Below, in pieces: positions 37,515-46,781 of a DNA stretch of 64,000 nt. This stretch comes from Streptococcus sp. HMSC067H01 (GTDB taxonomy: Bacteria > Bacillota > Bacilli > Lactobacillales > Streptococcaceae), in the NCBI RefSeq assembly GCF_001814775.1, contig NZ_KV817803.1:167873-231872 (forward strand), written 5' to 3'. Made by a program: the position numbers and the translations under genes. Position 1 is the stretch's first letter; every line of letters begins with the position of its first letter. The notes beneath the pieces were generated by a model. The model saw only the letters and a program-made list of their open reading frames with translations. It made no database searches and was not told where the DNA came from.

Positions 37515-38558
37515 ATGGCTACAATGAAAGCAGCTCGCTGGCATGCAGCAAAAGATGTTCGTATTCAAGAAGTAGAAGTCCCTGAGGTACTTCCGCACCA
37601 AGTAAAAGTTGCTGTTAAATTCACAGGAATTTGTGGTACTGACCTCCACGAATTTTTAGATGGCCCTATCTTCATCCCAACAGAAGAACATGTCTATTCT
37701 GGTCAAAAAGCACCAGTAACACTGGGACACGAATTTTCTGGTGAAATTGTAGAAGTCGGAAGCGATGTTACTCGTGTTAAAGTTGGTGATCGTGTTGCTG
37801 TAGAACCAATTCTAGCTAAGAATAACTTAGTTGGTAATTATAATTTGGATCCAAACCTTAATTTTGTCGGTTTGGCTGCAGACGGTGGATTTGCCAAATA
37901 TTGTGTTTTAGACGGTGACTTAGTACATGTCATTCCAGATAGCTTAAGCTATGAGCAAGCTGCTCTCACTGAGCCAGCTGCTGTTGCAGTTTATGCAGTT
38001 CGTCAATCAGCACTAAAAGCTGGTGATACTGCTGCTGTCTTTGGCTTAGGTCCGATTGGTCTCTTAATTGTAGAAGCCCTTCGTGCAGCGGGTGCTTCTA
38101 AGATTTATGCTGTTGAACTATCACCTGAACGTCAAGCAAAAGCTGAAGAGTTAGGAGCTATCGTTGTCCGTCCGGAAGAAGGTGAAACAGCTGTTGAAGC
38201 TATTCATCGTTTAACAAACGGTGGTGTAGATGTTTCTTATGAAGTAACGGGTGTGCCAGTAGTTTTAGGACAAGCCTTAGCTGCCGTACATAAAGCAGGT
38301 GAGTGCATGGTGGTCTCTATCTGGGAACGAGAAGCAAATATTAATCCGAATGAATTTGCAATCCAAGAAAAGACACTAAAAGGAATCATTGCTTATCGTC
38401 ATATCTTCCCTAAAGTATTAGAATTGATGGAACAAGGCTACTTCTCTGCTGAAAAATTAGTTACTAAGAAAATTAAATTGGAAAATATCGTCGAAGAAGG
38501 CTTTATCGAATTAACTCAAGATAAGTCACAAATTAAAATTTTGGTAGAACCAGAATAA
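37515..38558 (+). CDS. Zinc-dependent alcohol dehydrogenase, 2,3-butanediol dehydrogenase type
   Basis: 347-residue medium-chain dehydrogenase using NAD(H). The zinc ligands are in GICGTDLHEF (about 40) and GHEFSGEIVEVG (about 75). The Rossmann glycines are FGLGPIGLL (about 175). Overall sequence best fits (R,R)-butanediol dehydrogenase; a related sorbitol or threonine dehydrogenase is less likely. The structural four-cysteine zinc lobe is missing, as in this subgroup. It is monocistronic with a catabolite-controlled promoter and AAGGAG before the ATG. Confidence 0.85.
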   Translation: MATMKAARWHAAKDVRIQEVEVPEVLPHQVKVAVKFTGICGTDLHEFLDGPIFIPTEEHVYSGQKAPVTLGHEFSGEIVEVGSDVTRVKVGDRVAVEPILAKNNLVGNYNLDPNLNFVGLAADGGFAKYCVLDGDLVHVIPDSLSYEQAALTEPAAVAVYAVRQSALKAGDTAAVFGLGPIGLLIVEALRAAGASKIYAVELSPERQAKAEELGAIVVRPEEGETAVEAIHRLTNGGVDVSYEVTGVPVVLGQALAAVHKAGECMVVSIWEREANINPNEFAIQEKTLKGIIAYRHIFPKVLELMEQGYFSAEKLVTKKIKLENIVEEGFIELTQDKSQIKILVEPE

Positions 38559-38584
38559 AAATCAATCTTTTTAAGACAATACTA

Positions 38585-38617
38585 ACAGGTCGGAGTAAGC
38601 TTACTTCGGCCTTTTGA
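38585..38617 (+). terminator. Terminator after the dehydrogenase gene
   Basis: AGGTCGGAGTAAG pairs with CTTACTTCGGCCT, allowing G-T pairs, followed by TTTT. Confidence 0.65.
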
Positions 38618-38621
38618 AATA

Positions 38622-38775
38622 TAATACTCTTCGAAAATCTCTTCAAACCACGTCAGCGTCACATTACCGTATATATGGTTACTAACTTCGTCAGTTCTAT
38701 CCCCAACCTCAAAACAGTGTTTTGAGCAGCCTGCGGCTTGCTTCCTAGTTTGCTCTTTGATTTCCATTGAGTATA
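38622..38775 (+). repeat. BOX element (A1B1C1 size)
   Basis: 154 bp, from ATACTCTTCGAAAATCTCTT (boxA end) to the boxC end TTTCCATTGAGTAT. It is the same length as the copy at 25970 but in the opposite orientation. The boxA core CACGTCAGCGTCAC is slightly diverged. It fills most of the 376-bp gap before efp; the rest has a TGG-TAAAAT extended -10 for efp at 38892-38900. Confidence 0.9.
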
Positions 38776-38934
38776 AGAAGAAATATAGTGGATACTCTTT
38801 AACATTAACCCCTCCACCTGACTAGGCAATATTCTTTTTCTCCTCTACCATCTCCCAATAACTATTTTGGCTTTATTTCCAGAAGATTTTATGGTAAAAT
38901 GAAGAGTAATAATATTTATAAAAGAGGTAAAAAC

Positions 38935-39495
38935 ATGATTGAAGCAAGTAAACTAAAGGCTGGTATGACTTTTGAAACAGCTGAAGGAAAATTGATCCGC
39001 GTTTTGGAAGCTAGCCACCACAAACCAGGTAAAGGAAACACTATCATGCGTATGAAATTGCGTGATGTCCGTACTGGTTCAACTTTTGAAACAAGCTACC
39101 GCCCAGAAGAAAAATTTGAGCAAGCGATCATTGAAACAGTTCCAGCTCAATACTTGTACAAAATGGACGACACAGCTTACTTCATGAACACAGAAACGTA
39201 CGACCAATACGAAATTCCTGTTGTGAATGTTGAAAACGAATTGCTTTACATCCTTGAAAACTCAGATGTAAAAATCCAATTCTACGGAACTGAAGTAATC
39301 GGTGTGACTGTACCAACTACTGTTGAATTGACAGTTGCTGAAACACAACCATCTATCAAAGGTGCTACTGTTACCGGTTCTGGTAAACCAGCAACAATGG
39401 AAACTGGTCTTGTCGTGAACGTTCCAGACTTCATTGAAGCAGGTCAAAAATTGATTATCAACACTGCAGAAGGAACTTACGTTTCTCGCGCCTAA
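38935..39495 (+). CDS. efp: Translation elongation factor P
   Basis: Relieves ribosome stalling at polyproline stretches. It is 186 residues from ATG 38935 ([13 protein letters not shown]) with AAAGAGG upstream; an ATG 12 codons earlier has no RBS and would extend the protein beyond the family length. HHKPGKGNT (about 30) carries the loop lysine that reaches the peptidyl-transferase centre. The C-terminal signature [20 protein letters not shown] is intact. First gene of efp-asp23-nusB. Confidence 0.97.
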   Translation: MIEASKLKAGMTFETAEGKLIRVLEASHHKPGKGNTIMRMKLRDVRTGSTFETSYRPEEKFEQAIIETVPAQYLYKMDDTAYFMNTETYDQYEIPVVNVENELLYILENSDVKIQFYGTEVIGVTVPTTVELTVAETQPSIKGATVTGSGKPATMETGLVVNVPDFIEAGQKLIINTAEGTYVSRA

Positions 39496-39523
39496 TCTCT
39501 AGAAACTAGAAAGAGGTCATTCT

Positions 39524-39913
39524 ATGGGAATTGAAGAACAACTTGGCGAAATCGTCATCGCCCCACGTGTACTTGAAAAAATCATTGCTATTGCAACTGC
39601 GAAAGTTGAAGGCGTACACTCTTTTTCAAACAAATCAGTATCTGACACCCTTTCAAAACTTTCTCTTGGTCGTGGCGTATATCTAAAAGAAGCAAACGAT
39701 GAGCTCACAGCTGATATCTATCTCTACCTAGAGTACGGTGTCAAAGTTCCTAAGGTTGCTATGGCTATCCAGAAAGCTGTTAAGGATGCTGTCCGCAATA
39801 TGGCTGATGTTGAAATCTCTGCTGTCAACATTCACGTTGCAGGTATCGTTCCAGATAAAACACCAAAACCAGAATTGAAAGACTTATTCGACGAGGACTT
39901 CCTCAATGACTAG
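39524..39913 (+). CDS. Asp23/Gls24 family envelope stress protein (YqhY-like)
   Basis: 129 residues. The Asp23 domain starts at EQLGEIVIAPRVLEKIIAIA and contains TADIYLYLEYGVKVPKVA. The position between efp and nusB matches Bacillus yqhY, whose loss affects acetyl-CoA carboxylase activity. An acc operon lies in the same window but far downstream. Overlaps nusB by 8 bp. Confidence 0.9.
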   Translation: MGIEEQLGEIVIAPRVLEKIIAIATAKVEGVHSFSNKSVSDTLSKLSLGRGVYLKEANDELTADIYLYLEYGVKVPKVAMAIQKAVKDAVRNMADVEISAVNIHVAGIVPDKTPKPELKDLFDEDFLND

Positions 39914-40328
39914 TCCATTATTAGAATCAAGACGTGAGCTACGTAAATGTGCTTTCCAAGCTTTGATGAGTCTTGAATTTGGTTCAGATCTAGAAACTGC
40001 TTGTCGCTTCGCCTACACACATGATCGCGAAGATACAGATGTGCAACTTCCTAACTTCCTTGTGGAGCTCGTTTCTGGTGTCCAAGCTAAAAAGGATGAT
40101 CTGGATAAACAAATCACTCAACATTTGAAAACTGGTTGGACCATCGATCGTCTGACTTTGGTAGAAAAGAATTTACTACGCCTAGGAGTTTTTGAAATTA
40201 CTTCATTTGACACTCCTCAACTCGTAGCTGTTAACGAAGCCATTGAGCTTGCTAAAAGCTTTTCAGATCAAAAATCAGCCCGTTTTATCAACGGACTCCT
40301 CAGTCAATTTGTGACAGAAGAAGATTAA
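39906..40328 (+). CDS. nusB: Transcription antitermination factor NusB
   Basis: 140-residue all-helical protein that binds boxA RNA with NusE during rRNA transcription. Typical segments are RELRKCAFQALMSLEF and the C-terminal VNEAIELAKSFSDQKSARFINGLL. The start lies inside the end of the preceding gene. A strong terminator follows. Confidence 0.95.
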   Translation: MTSPLLESRRELRKCAFQALMSLEFGSDLETACRFAYTHDREDTDVQLPNFLVELVSGVQAKKDDLDKQITQHLKTGWTIDRLTLVEKNLLRLGVFEITSFDTPQLVAVNEAIELAKSFSDQKSARFINGLLSQFVTEED

Positions 40329-40332
40329 GTAT

Positions 40333-40368
40333 AAAAAAAGTGTTTGATTTGAGTCAAACACTTTTTTA
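40333..40368. terminator. Bidirectional terminator between nusB and the CPBP gene
   Basis: AAAAAGTGTTTGA, a TTTGAG loop, TCAAACACTTTTTT. T-tracts are present on both sides, serving convergent genes. Confidence 0.85.
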
Positions 40369-40385
40369 TTTTCTTATTACTAGCA

Positions 40386-41102
40386 CTATCTAAAAAACCG
40401 ATAATAGATAAAATTATAAACAAAAATCCAAATAGGTTTAGCGTGGTTGAAAAAGTTGAACAAACAATGACAAAGAATGGTCAATCGTAGATTAGATGTA
40501 TAACGATAGACAATAGCGAAAAAGAGACCAATCAGGCTATAATATAATAAACTAATTGGGTCTCGGTGAGTTAGGATCAAATGACTGAGTCCAAAGATAA
40601 GAGCTGAGAAGATGACATCCAGATAATACTTGGACTTTGGAAAAAAGGTATTCATAAAATACCCACGATCAAGCGTCTCTTCCAAAATAGGACCAATGAT
40701 GACTACTAAGATAAAACTAAGAACAGTCGATAAAAAAGTTGGTCGTCCATTAGAAAGCACCATTGTATAAAGGTAATCATGAATATTCTTGTAATCAATC
40801 AAATGAGCATAGCGTTCCCAAAAGCGACCTAAAACTTGATTCACCACATAACATGCAAGCAAGTAAAAGATCGTTGACCAGTTCCAACTCTTTTTTTCAA
40901 AGACAAAGAGCATTTTTTTCCTTTGTAACCACCAAACTAAAAGAAAAAGACTCAGCACTAACTCCATTGTTAAAATAATAGAATAGCTATCTATACCTAG
41001 ACCTAAAATGATTGTCATATACAAACCAATCGTTTGTGGTAAATAGGTAGATAGGAAACTAATCAGCAAAAACACTCCAAGTTGTCTTAGTTTGTTCATC
41101 AT
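40386..41102 (-). CDS. CPBP family intramembrane metalloprotease-like protein (copy 1)
   Basis: 238 residues with about seven helices. EETLDRGYFMNTFFP (about 137) is the EExxxR motif; FGLSHLIL (about 170) and HCLFNFFNH (about 215) provide the histidines. It is very similar to the gene at 41461 in its last 100 residues (KSKYYLDVI.SALIFGL.HLILTHRDPISL), indicating recent tandem duplication. Related proteins act in bacteriocin self-immunity. There is no clear peptide gene directly upstream of this copy. Confidence 0.85.
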   Translation of the reverse strand: MMNKLRQLGVFLLISFLSTYLPQTIGLYMTIILGLGIDSYSIILTMELVLSLFLLVWWLQRKKMLFVFEKKSWNWSTIFYLLACYVVNQVLGRFWERYAHLIDYKNIHDYLYTMVLSNGRPTFLSTVLSFILVVIIGPILEETLDRGYFMNTFFPKSKYYLDVIFSALIFGLSHLILTHRDPISLLYYSLIGLFFAIVYRYTSNLRLTILCHCLFNFFNHAKPIWIFVYNFIYYRFFR

Positions 41103-41287
41103 TACTTCTTTCTAATCAACAAAATTACCAAATCTACAGATCTTCTCAATGACTAGTCAACTCTCCAATTTACTACTATACCTCAATAACGCTTTTAAAG
41201 TAGTAGAATAGGGCATCTGAAATTTTTTCATTCTTTCTTCCTAGCCTAGTGACTAGTCCATCAGATTATCATTTCTTATTATATAAT

Positions 41288-41351
41288 ATACATATTTTTT
41301 GACCACACTCATATCTATTTCCTCAACTGCCAATTCTTAATCCCGAAATGT
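41288..41351 (-). repeat. Duplicated upstream segment of CPBP copy 1
   Basis: About 64 bp (from ATACATATTTTTT to TCCCGAAATGT) are homologous to 42414-42479 upstream of copy 2, including the AT-rich promoter-like end. The rest of the 358-bp gap between the CPBP genes holds a 24-codon open frame with AGGAAG before its ATG near 41231, low confidence, and two copies of GACTAGTC. Confidence 0.6.
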
Positions 41352-41419
41352 ATACCTTACTGTTGAAGCATCTCTTAATCACTTAAAAGAGAGAGCTAAC
41401 TTTCTTTGGGGAAGAATCA

Positions 41420-41451
41420 AAAGAGTGCTTGACTTCTGCCAAACACTTTTC
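41420..41451 (-). terminator. Terminator after CPBP copy 2
   Basis: AAAGTGTTTGG pairs imperfectly with CAAGCACTCTTTT on the minus strand. It resembles the terminator at 40333-40368, so the duplicated unit includes it. Confidence 0.6.
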
Positions 41452-41460
41452 TTATTACTA

Positions 41461-42192
41461 CTATCTTAAAAAACGATAATAGATAAAATTATAAACAAAA
41501 ATCCAGATGGGCTTTGCATAAATAAGAAAGTTGAAAAAACTATGGCATAGGATTGTAATTTTCAGGTTCTTTGTCCAACGGTAGACAAGGGCATAGAAGA
41601 GACCGCCTAAACTATAAATGATCAAACTAATAGGATCTCGGTGAGTTAGGATTAAATGACAAAGTCCAAAGATAAGAGCAGATAGGATAACATCCAGATA
41701 GTACTTGGACTGGGGGAAAAAGGTATTCATAAAGTACCCTCTATGAATCAGTTCCTCCAATATAGGTCCGACGACTACTGTTAAACTAAAACTGAGAACA
41801 GTTGATAGAAAAGTTGCTTGCCCATTGGAGTATAGGACCGAAAGAAGGTCTTGAAAGATATACTTGTTATCAATTAGATGATGAAACTGTAACTGAAAAG
41901 CATCGACCAATTGACGATCAAAATAAGTAGCCACTAAACCAACTACAAGGTAAAAGAATCTTGACTTCTTTGAACCCTTATTTTCAAAAATATAGAGCAT
42001 CTCTTTCTTTTTGAGCCAGTAGATAAATAATAGCAAAAGAGCTGTTACTTCAACTGTTAAAAAGATAGAATAGCCATCTATCCCCCATCCTAAAAACTTA
42101 GTCAGATACATAATCCCTAACTCTGGTAGATAAACCGATAGAAATACCAGTAAGACAAAGACTCCCAAATGCCCTAGTTTTTTCATACTCAC
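41461..42192 (-). CDS. CPBP family intramembrane metalloprotease-like protein (copy 2), putative immunity protein
   Basis: 243 residues. EELIHRGYFMN (about 142) is the EExxxR motif, with FGLCHLIL and HSFFNF for the metal-binding histidines. AAAGGAG stands 5 bp before the ATG. It lies directly downstream of a double-glycine leader peptide gene on the same strand: the second stop of that frame is 12 bp from this start. This arrangement is typical of bacteriocin and immunity pairs, so an immunity or processing role is inferred. Confidence 0.85.
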   Translation of the reverse strand: MSMKKLGHLGVFVLLVFLSVYLPELGIMYLTKFLGWGIDGYSIFLTVEVTALLLLFIYWLKKKEMLYIFENKGSKKSRFFYLVVGLVATYFDRQLVDAFQLQFHHLIDNKYIFQDLLSVLYSNGQATFLSTVLSFSLTVVVGPILEELIHRGYFMNTFFPQSKYYLDVILSALIFGLCHLILTHRDPISLIIYSLGGLFYALVYRWTKNLKITILCHSFFNFLIYAKPIWIFVYNFIYYRFLR

Positions 42193-42204
42193 TCCTTTAA
42201 CTTA

Positions 42205-42420
42205 TCAATAGCCAACACCAGAACCACGTCTAGTCACATCAGCAAGTATAGTTTTCTGATTTGTTGCTATACTAGGTCAAGTCCAAATTCTTTCATCAAA
42301 CATCCAAATCATACCACCACCTGAAACTTGCTCTAACTCTTCAAACGAAAGAACTGTAAATATATCTGTCAAGTAGCTTCTTAAATGATATGTTTCTAAG
42401 CCTATATGTTCATTATACAT
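42205..42420 (-). pseudogene. Double-glycine leader peptide gene with in-frame TGA (bacteriocin or pheromone-like)
   Basis: Minus-strand frame from ATG 42420 or, more typically, TTG 42372. The leader contains LSFEELEQVSGG, an exact fit to the LSxxELxxIxGG processing motif (Val for Ile). After the GG the frame reads GMIWMFDERIWT and meets TGA at 42277-42279. It then stays open for 23 more codons (starting PSIATNQ and ending RRGSGVGY) to a TGA at 42205, 12 bp before the CPBP gene. From the TTG the leader would be 19 residues, a usual size, with AAGAAG upstream; TATAAT at 42412-42417 would then be the -10. It is either a 12-residue mature peptide, or a 36-residue bacteriocin broken by one nonsense change. 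No transporter gene is near. Confidence 0.6.
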
Positions 42421-42496
42421 ATTTTTTTGATTATTTTAGCAGTTATTTCCTCAACTGTCAATTCTTAATCCTGAAATGTCTTTTTTATAGAAACCA

Positions 42497-42675
42497 AAAA
42501 GAGGCTGGGACAAAAGTCCTTGCCTCTCAATTGTCTTTGGATTGTCGAGCAAGACGCAGTGGTTGAGTGGGCTCTTCTACGCTGATTTCATCAGCTTTTA
42601 CAGCCCTACTCAACTGTGCGGAGGTGGGACGACGAAATCGAATTCTAACGAATTACCGATTTCTGTCCCACTCTC
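42497..42675 (-). repeat. 179-bp structured repeat, copy 2 (MITE-like, ends in terminator)
   Basis: Reverse complement of the copy at 7532-7710 with few changes. On the minus strand it starts GAGAGTGGGACAGAAATCGG 7 bp after the accA stop and ends in the hairpin GAGGC, AGGAC, TTTT, GTCC, GCCTC, TTTTT. It therefore provides the terminator of the fatty-acid operon. Confidence 0.75.
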
Positions 42676-42682
42676 TTTCTTT

Positions 42683-43450
42683 TTAATATTTTCTAAAGCG
42701 TTGGTAACGTTCTTCAATGAGTTGATTTAGCGGAAGTTTACCAAGTACATCGAGTTCTGCTTGGAGTTGTTCCTTCACTTGCTTGATTAAATCTTTGCTT
42801 GAAAGACCAACTTCAGAAATGACCTTATCTACAACTTGCATATCCAACAACTCATACGAGGTGATTTTCATCAACTCAGCTGCTTCCATGGCGCGAGTTC
42901 CATCTTTCCATAAGATAGAAGCAAATCCTTCAGGACTCAGTACGGCATAGATGGAATTTTCAAGCATCCAAACACGGTCTGCTACAGCAAGGGCAAGGGC
43001 ACCACCAGATCCACCTTCACCGATAATAATCGCAATGATGGGAACTTTTAAATCACTCATTTCAAAGAGGTTACGGGCAATAGCTTCACCTTGACCCCGT
43101 TCTTCTGCTCCTACACCAGGATAGGCTCCCGCAGTGTTGATAAAGGTTACAACTGGTCGGCCAAATTTTTCAGCTTGTTTCATCAAACGAAGTGCCTTGC
43201 GATAGCCTTCTGGATGGGGTTGTCCAAAGTTACGGTTAAGATTATCTTGTAAACTTTTACCTTTTTGGATTCCGACAACAGTTACCGCTTGTTCTCCCAA
43301 CCATCCGATACCACCAATAACAGCACCATCATCTCTGAAAGAGCGATCCCCATGTAGCTCCACAAAGTCATCAAAAATTCCTGTTGCGAAGTCCAAGGAA
43401 GTTAAGCGGGTTTGTTCACGTGCTTCTCTGACGATTTTCGCTATATTCAT
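42683..43450 (-). CDS. accA: Acetyl-CoA carboxylase carboxyltransferase subunit alpha
   Basis: With AccD transfers CO2 from carboxybiotin to acetyl-CoA, making malonyl-CoA. It is 255 residues from ATG 43450, which overlaps the accD stop (TGATG); upstream TTG codons lack an [41 protein letters not shown] (in part) and [15 protein letters not shown] are the crotonase-fold oxyanion and CoA-binding segments. Last gene of the operon. Confidence 0.96.
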   Translation of the reverse strand: MNIAKIVREAREQTRLTSLDFATGIFDDFVELHGDRSFRDDGAVIGGIGWLGEQAVTVVGIQKGKSLQDNLNRNFGQPHPEGYRKALRLMKQAEKFGRPVVTFINTAGAYPGVGAEERGQGEAIARNLFEMSDLKVPIIAIIIGEGGSGGALALAVADRVWMLENSIYAVLSPEGFASILWKDGTRAMEAAELMKITSYELLDMQVVDKVISEVGLSSKDLIKQVKEQLQAELDVLGKLPLNQLIEERYQRFRKY

Positions 43451-44313
43451 CAACAATCCCCCTTATGCAACCTTACTAATCGAGCAATCATATCTGGCAA
43501 TTCTCGCCGTTTTACAATTGCATCTACAAAGCCATGCTCTAGAAGAAACTCTGCCTTCTGGAAATCCTCTGGTAAGTCTTCCCTTACCGTATTTTCAATC
43601 ACACGGCGTCCAGCAAAACCAACCAGACTTTGCGGTTCTGCCAAGATGATATCCCCTTCCATAGCAAAGGAAGCTGTTACACCTCCAGTTGTCGGGTCAG
43701 TAAGGATTGTCAGATAAAAGAGACCTGCATTGGAATGGCGTTTGACTGCTGCAGAGATTTTAGCCATCTGCATCAAGCTCATAATTCCTTCTTGCATACG
43801 TGCTCCACCAGAAGCCGTAAACAAGACGACTGGCAATTTCTCATCTGTGGCAAATTCGAATAAGCGGGTAATTTTTTCACCAACAACTGTCCCCATGGAT
43901 GCCATTATAAAGTTAGAATCCATGATACCAAGGGCAACCTTTTCTCCTCTGATGAGGGCAGTTCCTGTAACAACAGCCTCATCAAGACCAGTTTTTTCGC
44001 GCATCAAGGCCAACTTTTTACGATAACCTGGAAAATTCAGAGGATCCTGAGTTTCAATCCCTTTAAACATTTCTAAAAAAGTACCCATATCAATGGTCAA
44101 GGCTAAACGCTCTTGAGCCGATATACGGAAGGTATAGCCACAGTGAGGGCATATACGCTCACTCCCCAAGTCCTTTTGGTAAATCGTATATTTGCAACCT
44201 GGACATTGGGAGAAGAGCTCATCTGGAACCTCTGGCTTGATCTGAGGTTGATTTACAGTCGAACGATTGGGATTAATTCGAATATATTTATCTTTTTTAC
44301 TAAATAGAGCCAT
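43450..44313 (-). CDS. accD: Acetyl-CoA carboxylase carboxyltransferase subunit beta
   Basis: 287 residues. The N-terminal zinc ribbon has four cysteines in [10 protein letters not shown] and [11 protein letters not shown] (about 37-60). The crotonase-fold body has [20 protein letters not shown] (about 160). Together with AccA it forms the alpha2-beta2 carboxyltransferase. It follows accC after a 185-bp gap that is almost filled by a BOX element. Confidence 0.96.
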   Translation of the reverse strand: MALFSKKDKYIRINPNRSTVNQPQIKPEVPDELFSQCPGCKYTIYQKDLGSERICPHCGYTFRISAQERLALTIDMGTFLEMFKGIETQDPLNFPGYRKKLALMREKTGLDEAVVTGTALIRGEKVALGIMDSNFIMASMGTVVGEKITRLFEFATDEKLPVVLFTASGGARMQEGIMSLMQMAKISAAVKRHSNAGLFYLTILTDPTTGGVTASFAMEGDIILAEPQSLVGFAGRRVIENTVREDLPEDFQKAEFLLEHGFVDAIVKRRELPDMIARLVRLHKGDC

Positions 44314-44343
44314 ACATCCCCCTTTTCAGTCTTATACTATTTT

Positions 44344-44496
44344 TATACTCAATGAAAATCAAAGAGCAAACTAGGAAGCTAGCCGCAGGTTGTTCAAAGC
44401 ACTGCTTTGAGGTTGTAGATAAGACTGACGAAGTCAGTCACATATATAATCCAAGGCGAAGCTGACGCGGTTTGAAGAGATTTTCGAAGAGTATTA
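44344..44496 (-). repeat. BOX element inside the fab/acc operon
   Basis: 153 bp from ATACTCAATGAAAATCAAAG to TTTTCGAAGAGTATTA, about A1B1C1 length, in the accC-accD gap. Its end is 2 bp from the accC stop codon. It lies within a co-transcribed region, so it becomes part of the mRNA. Confidence 0.9.
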
Positions 44497-44498
44497 CA

Positions 44499-45866
44499 TT
44501 ATTCTTTTTCTTGATAGTGTGGTAAGAAAGTTTCCATCAAGAAGGAAGTATCGTAGTCCCCTGCTATCACACGACGATCTGAAATCAAATCGAGTTGAAA
44601 ATCAGCATTGGTGACGACCCCTTCAATTTCGAGTTCATAAAGAGCTCTTTGCATTTTCATGAGTGCATCAAAACGATTTTCCCCATGAACAATAATCTTA
44701 GCAATCATACTATCATAGTAGGGTGGAATAGTGTAACCTGGATAAACTGCAGAATCTACGCGCAAGCCAACACCACCACTTGGGAGATAAAGATTGGTAA
44801 TCTTACCAGGACTTGGTGCAAAATTAAAGGCTGGGTTTTCTGCGTTGATACGGCACTCAATAGCATGTCCTTTTAGAACAATATCTTCTTGTTTCAGAGT
44901 CAAAGGTTGACCTGCCGCAATACGGATTTGTTCCTTGACAATATCCACACCAGAAACAAATTCGGTTACTGGATGTTCCACTTGGACACGTGTATTCATC
45001 TCCATAAAGTAGAATTTACCACTTGCTTCATCTAGTAGGAATTCAATGGTCCCCGCATTTTCATAACCAACAGATTCCGCCGCACGGACTGCCGCTGCAC
45101 CAATTTCATTACGAAGGGTTTTCCCAATCGCAATGGAAGGACTTTCTTCTAAAACTTTTTGGTTATTCCGCTGAAGCGAACAGTCACGTTCACCTAGGTG
45201 AATCACATGTCCCATCTGGTCAGCAAGAATCTGTACCTCAATGTGGCGAGCAGGATAAATCACGCGCTCGAGGTACATAGCCCCGTTACCAAAGTTTGCT
45301 TTAGCTTCACTAGAGGCTGTTTCAAAGGCTGATACAAGGTCTTCTGCCTTTTCAACTTTACGAATCCCTTTACCACCACCTCCAGCTGAAGCTTTCAGCA
45401 TAACTGGATAACCAATTTTTTTGGCAACAACAAGCGCCTCTTCTGCAGTATGAACTTCACCATCTGATCCTGGAATGACAGGCACGTTTGCCTTAATCAT
45501 TTGAGCACGGGCGTTAATTTTATCCCCCATGACATCCATTACACGAGCTGATGGCCCGATAAATTTGATACCGACTTCTTCACACATAGTTGCAAATTTG
45601 GAATTTTCACTTAAAAAACCAAATCCAGGGTGAATAGCTTCAGCTTCAGTCAAGACCGCAGCTGATAGGATGGCATTGATGTTCAGATAAGATTCTGTAG
45701 CCTTCCCAGGGCCGATACAGATAGCCTCGTCAGCCAAAAGCGTGTGGAGAGCTTCCTTGTCAGCAGTCGAATAGACAGCGACTGTTGCGATTCCTAACTC
45801 TCGTGCCGCACGAATAATACGAACAGCAATTTCACCACGATTGGCAATTAAAATCTTACGAAACAT
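44499..45866 (-). CDS. accC: Biotin carboxylase, acetyl-CoA carboxylase subunit
   Basis: ATP-grasp enzyme that carboxylates the biotin on AccB. It is 455 residues. KILIANRGEIAVRIIRAARE starts the N-domain; KASAGGGGKGIRKV (about 158) is the glycine-rich ATP loop; YFMEMNTRVQVEHPVTE (about 284) has the catalytic residues. It lies between fabZ (11-bp gap) and accD. Confidence 0.97.
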   Translation of the reverse strand: MFRKILIANRGEIAVRIIRAARELGIATVAVYSTADKEALHTLLADEAICIGPGKATESYLNINAILSAAVLTEAEAIHPGFGFLSENSKFATMCEEVGIKFIGPSARVMDVMGDKINARAQMIKANVPVIPGSDGEVHTAEEALVVAKKIGYPVMLKASAGGGGKGIRKVEKAEDLVSAFETASSEAKANFGNGAMYLERVIYPARHIEVQILADQMGHVIHLGERDCSLQRNNQKVLEESPSIAIGKTLRNEIGAAAVRAAESVGYENAGTIEFLLDEASGKFYFMEMNTRVQVEHPVTEFVSGVDIVKEQIRIAAGQPLTLKQEDIVLKGHAIECRINAENPAFNFAPSPGKITNLYLPSGGVGLRVDSAVYPGYTIPPYYDSMIAKIIVHGENRFDALMKMQRALYELEIEGVVTNADFQLDLISDRRVIAGDYDTSFLMETFLPHYQEKE

Positions 45867-45877
45867 GGAAAACCTCC

Positions 45878-46300
45878 CTAGTTTCCAATAGCAAAGGTCA
45901 GAGTACCACTTGCTGCAAGCTTACCATCTACTTCTGCCTTCGCTTCTACTACGGCGATTGTGCCACGACGTTTGACAAACGTTGCTGTCATGACAAGCTG
46001 ATCACCAGGAACAACTTGCTTCTTAAATTTAACTTTGTCCATACCAGCATAGAAGACTAACTTCCCTTTGTTTTCAGGTTTAGACAATTCCAAAACACCT
46101 GCTGTCTGAGCCAAGGCTTCCATGATTAGTACACCTGGCATCACAGGGTAAGCTGGGAAGTGTCCATTGAAGAAAGGTTCGTTAATCGTTACATTTTTAA
46201 TGGCAACGATTGTATCTTCACTAACTTCTAAGACACGATCCACTAAGAGCATAGGATAGCGGTGAGGCAAAGCTTCTTTAATTTCTTGAATATCAATCAT
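45878..46300 (-). CDS. fabZ: 3-hydroxyacyl-ACP dehydratase
   Basis: Hot-dog-fold dehydratase of the elongation cycle, 140 residues. [13 protein letters not shown] (about 10) and [22 protein letters not shown] (in part, about 44) hold the catalytic histidine and glutamate. It overlaps accB by 4 bp. In S. pneumoniae the unsaturated branch is made by FabM rather than FabA, and fabM is at the head of this cluster. Confidence 0.96.
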   Translation of the reverse strand: MIDIQEIKEALPHRYPMLLVDRVLEVSEDTIVAIKNVTINEPFFNGHFPAYPVMPGVLIMEALAQTAGVLELSKPENKGKLVFYAGMDKVKFKKQVVPGDQLVMTATFVKRRGTIAVVEAKAEVDGKLAASGTLTFAIGN

Positions 46301-46779
46301 TTGATACGTACCAAGCCTTTCCCGAACTCAACCATTTCTTCATTTTCAACAAGAATTTCTGTTACGACACCATCTTTAGGTGCTGGAATTTCATTCATGA
46401 CCTTCATGGCTTCGATGATGACCAAGGTTTGGCCTTTTTTAATAGTATCACCGACTGAAACAAAATTAGATTTGTCTGGTCCGGCAGCCAAGTAAGCAAC
46501 TCCGACAAGTGGACTTTCTACAAGGTCCCCTTCAGCTTCAGATTCACTAGCACCTGATTCTGAAACTGCTTCTACAACTGGTGTTGTAGTTGGAGTTTGT
46601 GGTGCAAGTGTAGATTCACTTACTGAAACCGCTGGTTGAGGTGCTGGACTTGTTTCTGAGATAAATTTTGCTTCATTTTTACTGAAAAGCAACTCATCCG
46701 TTCCATTTTTATAAGAAAATTCTCTCAAGCTTGACTGGTCAAATTGCGCCATCAAGTCTTTGATTTCATTTAAATTCAT
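46297..46779 (-). CDS. accB: Biotin carboxyl carrier protein of acetyl-CoA carboxylase
   Basis: 160 residues. An N-terminal domain (about 1-40) is followed by a linker rich in Ala, Pro, Ser, Thr and Glu (about 45-88). The C-terminal biotinyl domain has [11 protein letters not shown] (about 122), whose lysine is biotinylated. It starts 2 bp after the fabF stop. Confidence 0.95.
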   Translation of the reverse strand: MNLNEIKDLMAQFDQSSLREFSYKNGTDELLFSKNEAKFISETSPAPQPAVSVSESTLAPQTPTTTPVVEAVSESGASESEAEGDLVESPLVGVAYLAAGPDKSNFVSVGDTIKKGQTLVIIEAMKVMNEIPAPKDGVVTEILVENEEMVEFGKGLVRIK

Positions 46780-46781
46780 CT

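Noticed and set aside
41159-41231. 24-codon minus-strand frame (MKKFQMPYS...) between the CPBP genes with AGGAAG upstream
   Set aside because: Has an RBS-like sequence, but no GG motif, no similarity to the peptide at copy 2 and no conservation evidence.
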